DNA of 64,000 nt from Crossiella sp. CA-258035 (lineage in GTDB: Bacteria; Actinomycetota; Actinomycetes; Mycobacteriales; Pseudonocardiaceae), in contig NZ_CP116413.1 of assembly GCF_030064675.1 (NCBI RefSeq), positions 1,892,001 to 1,956,000 of the forward strand. The letters run 5' to 3'. The notes under the pieces were generated by a model, which did not search any database, had not been told where the DNA came from, and saw only the letters and a program-made list of their open reading frames with translations. Of the stretch, positions 62,228 through 64,000 are shown piece after piece (the first letter of the stretch is position 1; each line of letters starts with the position of its first letter). The translations under genes were made by a program, and so were the position numbers.

Positions 62228-63913
62228 ATGTCCGCGACCGAAGGCGTCCACCAGATCAGCGAGCGGTACGTGCGAGATTTCGCCGCGCTCGACCCGAACA
62301 CCGCCACCTACCTCGGTGTCCCTGGTCATGACGACAAGCTCACCGACTACTCGCCAGAGGGCCACGCCGCCCGCGCCGAGCTGAACCGCGCCGCCCTGCG
62401 CGACCTGCGCGCCGCCACCGCCGCGGACGCCGACGAGCAGGCCGCCAAGGACGTGTTCCTGGAGCGGGTCGGGCTGAGCGTGGAACGGCACGAGGCCGGG
62501 CTGGACGCCAGCGAGCTCAACGTCATCGCCAGCCCGGTGCACGAGCTGCGGCAGACCTTCGACCTGATGCCCAGCGGCACCGCCGAGGACTGGGCGGTGA
62601 TCTCGGCCCGGCTCGGCGGCATGCCTGCCGCGCTCGACCAGGTGCGCGCCGCGCTCAGCCACTCCGCGGCCAAGGGCCGCACCTCGGCAATCCGGCAGGT
62701 CCGCCGGGTGGCCGAGCAGTGCGAGACCTGGGCGGGCCGCCGCGGCGGGGAGTCCTTCTTCAGCACCATGGTCGCCGCCGCCGACCAGGTCGACGGGGTG
62801 TCCGCGGCGCTGACCGCCGACCTGCGCGCGCACGCCGAGGCCGCCTCCGCCGCCTACGCCGACTTCGGCCGGTTCCTGCGCGAGGAGCTCGCGCCCAGCG
62901 CCCCGGAGAAGGACGCGGTCGGTCTCGAGGTCTACCAGCTGTCCTCCCGGTTCTTCACCGGCGCCGCCCTGGACCTGCAGGAGGCGTACGAGTGGGGCTG
63001 GGAGGAGTTCTCTCGGATCGAGTCGGAGATGAAGCAGGTCGCCGGCCGGATCAAGCCGGGGGCCACGCTGGCCGAGGCGGCCGCCGCGCTGGACGCCGAC
63101 CCGCGCTACCGGGTGCACGGCCAGGAGGCCTTCCAGCGCTGGATGCAGGAGCTCTCCGACCGGGCGCTGACCGACCTGCGCGGCGTGCACTTCGAGATCC
63201 CGGACCGGCTGATGGCCCTGGAGTGCCGGATCGCCCCGCCCGGCGGCACCGTCGGCGCCTACTACACCGGCCCCACCGACGACTTCTCCCGCCCCGGCCG
63301 GATGTGGTGGTCGGTGCCCGCGGACAAGGAGGACTTCTCCACCTGGCGCGAGGTCTCCACCGTCTACCACGAGGGCGTGCCGGGCCATCACCTGCAGATC
63401 GCCACCGCGGTGCACGAGGCCGAGCGGCTCAACACCTTCCAGCGCCTGCTGTGCTGGGTCTCCGGCCACGGCGAGGGCTGGGCGCTCTACGCCGAGCGGC
63501 TCATGCGCGAGCTGGGCTACCTCGACGACGACGGCAACCTGCTGGGCATGCTGGACGCGCACCTGTTCCGCGCGGCCAGGGTGATCGTGGACATCGGCAT
63601 GCACCTGGAGCTGACCATCCCGGCCGGTTCCGGCTTCCACCCCGGCGAGCGCTGGACCCCGGAACTGGGCCTGGAGTTCATGCTCACCAGGACCATCACC
63701 GACGCCACCCACGTGCGCGACGAGATCGACCGGTACCTGGGCTGGCCGGGTCAGGCGCCCTCGTACAAGCTCGGGGAGCGGCTGTGGCTGCAGGCGCGGG
63801 ACGAGGCCAAGCAGCGCGAGGGCGCGGACTTCGACCTCAAGCGCTTCCACGAACGCGCGCTGAAGATGGGCGCGATGGGGCTGGACCTGCTGAAGGAACG
63901 CCTCGGGGGCTAG
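62228..63913 (+). CDS. DUF885-family putative metallopeptidase
   Basis: 561 aa helical protein. The metal-site candidate is TVYHEGVPGHHLQIAT (HExxxxHH), followed by GHGEGWALYAERL with further Glu, and ELGLEFMLTRT. DUF885 members resemble M3/gluzincin-type peptidases, but substrates are unknown. The ATG is 7 nt after TAGCGT. Divergent from LppM. Confidence 0.85.
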   Translation: MSATEGVHQISERYVRDFAALDPNTATYLGVPGHDDKLTDYSPEGHAARAELNRAALRDLRAATAADADEQAAKDVFLERVGLSVERHEAGLDASELNVIASPVHELRQTFDLMPSGTAEDWAVISARLGGMPAALDQVRAALSHSAAKGRTSAIRQVRRVAEQCETWAGRRGGESFFSTMVAAADQVDGVSAALTADLRAHAEAASAAYADFGRFLREELAPSAPEKDAVGLEVYQLSSRFFTGAALDLQEAYEWGWEEFSRIESEMKQVAGRIKPGATLAEAAAALDADPRYRVHGQEAFQRWMQELSDRALTDLRGVHFEIPDRLMALECRIAPPGGTVGAYYTGPTDDFSRPGRMWWSVPADKEDFSTWREVSTVYHEGVPGHHLQIATAVHEAERLNTFQRLLCWVSGHGEGWALYAERLMRELGYLDDDGNLLGMLDAHLFRAARVIVDIGMHLELTIPAGSGFHPGERWTPELGLEFMLTRTITDATHVRDEIDRYLGWPGQAPSYKLGERLWLQARDEAKQREGADFDLKRFHERALKMGAMGLDLLKERLGG

Positions 63914-63999
63914 GGCTCCAGCGGTAGCCGGCGGCCCAGGACCGCGAAGGGTCTTGGGTCGCCGGTGAAGGTGTAGTGCCGCAGCACGTCCTGGAAACC
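63910..63999 (-). CDS. C-terminal end of an unidentified gene (partial)
   Basis: Only the last 29 codons are inside the window: ...GFQDVLRHYTFTGDPRPFAV followed by LGRRLPLEP and stop. The stop overlaps the end of the DUF885 gene by 4 nt. Too short to name; the frame is consistent with a coding C-terminus. Confidence 0.45.
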   Translation of the reverse strand, partial: GFQDVLRHYTFTGDPRPFAVLGRRLPLEP

Positions 64000-64000
64000 C

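Overview
The window is about 70% GC throughout and carries an aa3 oxidase/bcc complex gene set, mannoside-lipid genes, an STK/PASTA kinase and AfsR-type regulators, so it comes from a mycelial actinomycete. The PPi-type phosphofructokinase and the overall gene content point to the family Pseudonocardiaceae (inference; genus not determined). The order of core genes follows the Mycobacterium tuberculosis segment Rv2200c to Rv2171: ctaC, ctaF, trpD, ctaE, qcrCAB, exonuclease/UvrC fusion, NlpC/P60, pimB', fadD15, Rv2186c-Rv2182c, Rv2179c, aroG, pknL, Rv2175c, mptA-type mannosyltransferase, idsA2, metF and lppM. Between these conserved blocks lie inserts that are specific to this lineage.

Region by region. 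1-8.5 kb: terminal respiratory chain (cytochrome c oxidase subunits II, III and IV; diheme cytochrome c, Rieske protein and cytochrome b of the bcc complex), interrupted by a tandem palindromic repeat array and a minus-strand block holding an AAC(3)-like acetyltransferase, trpD and a degenerate receiver protein. 8.5-17 kb: DinB-like protein, Lrp/AsnC RAM protein, DUF6247 protein, DEDDh exonuclease/GIY-YIG fusion, then four consecutive paralogs that resemble class I terpene synthases (two with a near-complete active site, two degenerate), then a coiled-coil NYN nuclease-like protein. 17-21 kb: a c-di-AMP (ydaO-type) riboswitch in front of an NlpC/P60 hydrolase, a HExxH metallopeptidase-like protein and a PimB'-like mannosyltransferase. 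21-30.6 kb: three full-length SARP/BTAD-NB-ARC-TPR regulators in one minus-strand operon. 30.8-41.5 kb: acyl-CoA synthetase, several small conserved proteins, Uma2 and metallophosphoesterase genes, ArsA-like ATPase, ROK glucokinase, acyltransferase, 3'-exoribonuclease and a PPi-type phosphofructokinase. 41.5-49.5 kb: GH5 cellulase, FprA-type reductase behind an IdeR-like box, DAHP synthase, M23 peptidase, and a DrrAB-type ABC exporter divergent from its TetR regulator. 49.5-64 kb: PknL kinase, an NfeD-like protein and flotillin in one operon, Rv2175c homolog, membrane mannosyltransferase, polyprenyl diphosphate synthase, MTHFR, small membrane proteins, RidA, AraC regulator, nitrilase-family hydrolase, LppM-like lipoprotein and a DUF885 protein. 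A last minus-strand gene is cut by the window end.

How it fits together: the core blocks provide respiration, envelope glycolipid and peptidoglycan work, aromatic and folate intermediates and isoprenoid precursors. The most unusual parts are the four-gene terpene-synthase-fold cluster, the triple AfsR-type regulator operon, the repeat array behind ctaF and the kinase-NfeD-flotillin operon. A recurring architecture is a TANNNT-type -10 hexamer 6-8 nt before an ATG/GTG, suggesting that many genes here are transcribed without a leader. I found no tRNA, rRNA, insertion sequence, prophage or CRISPR array.
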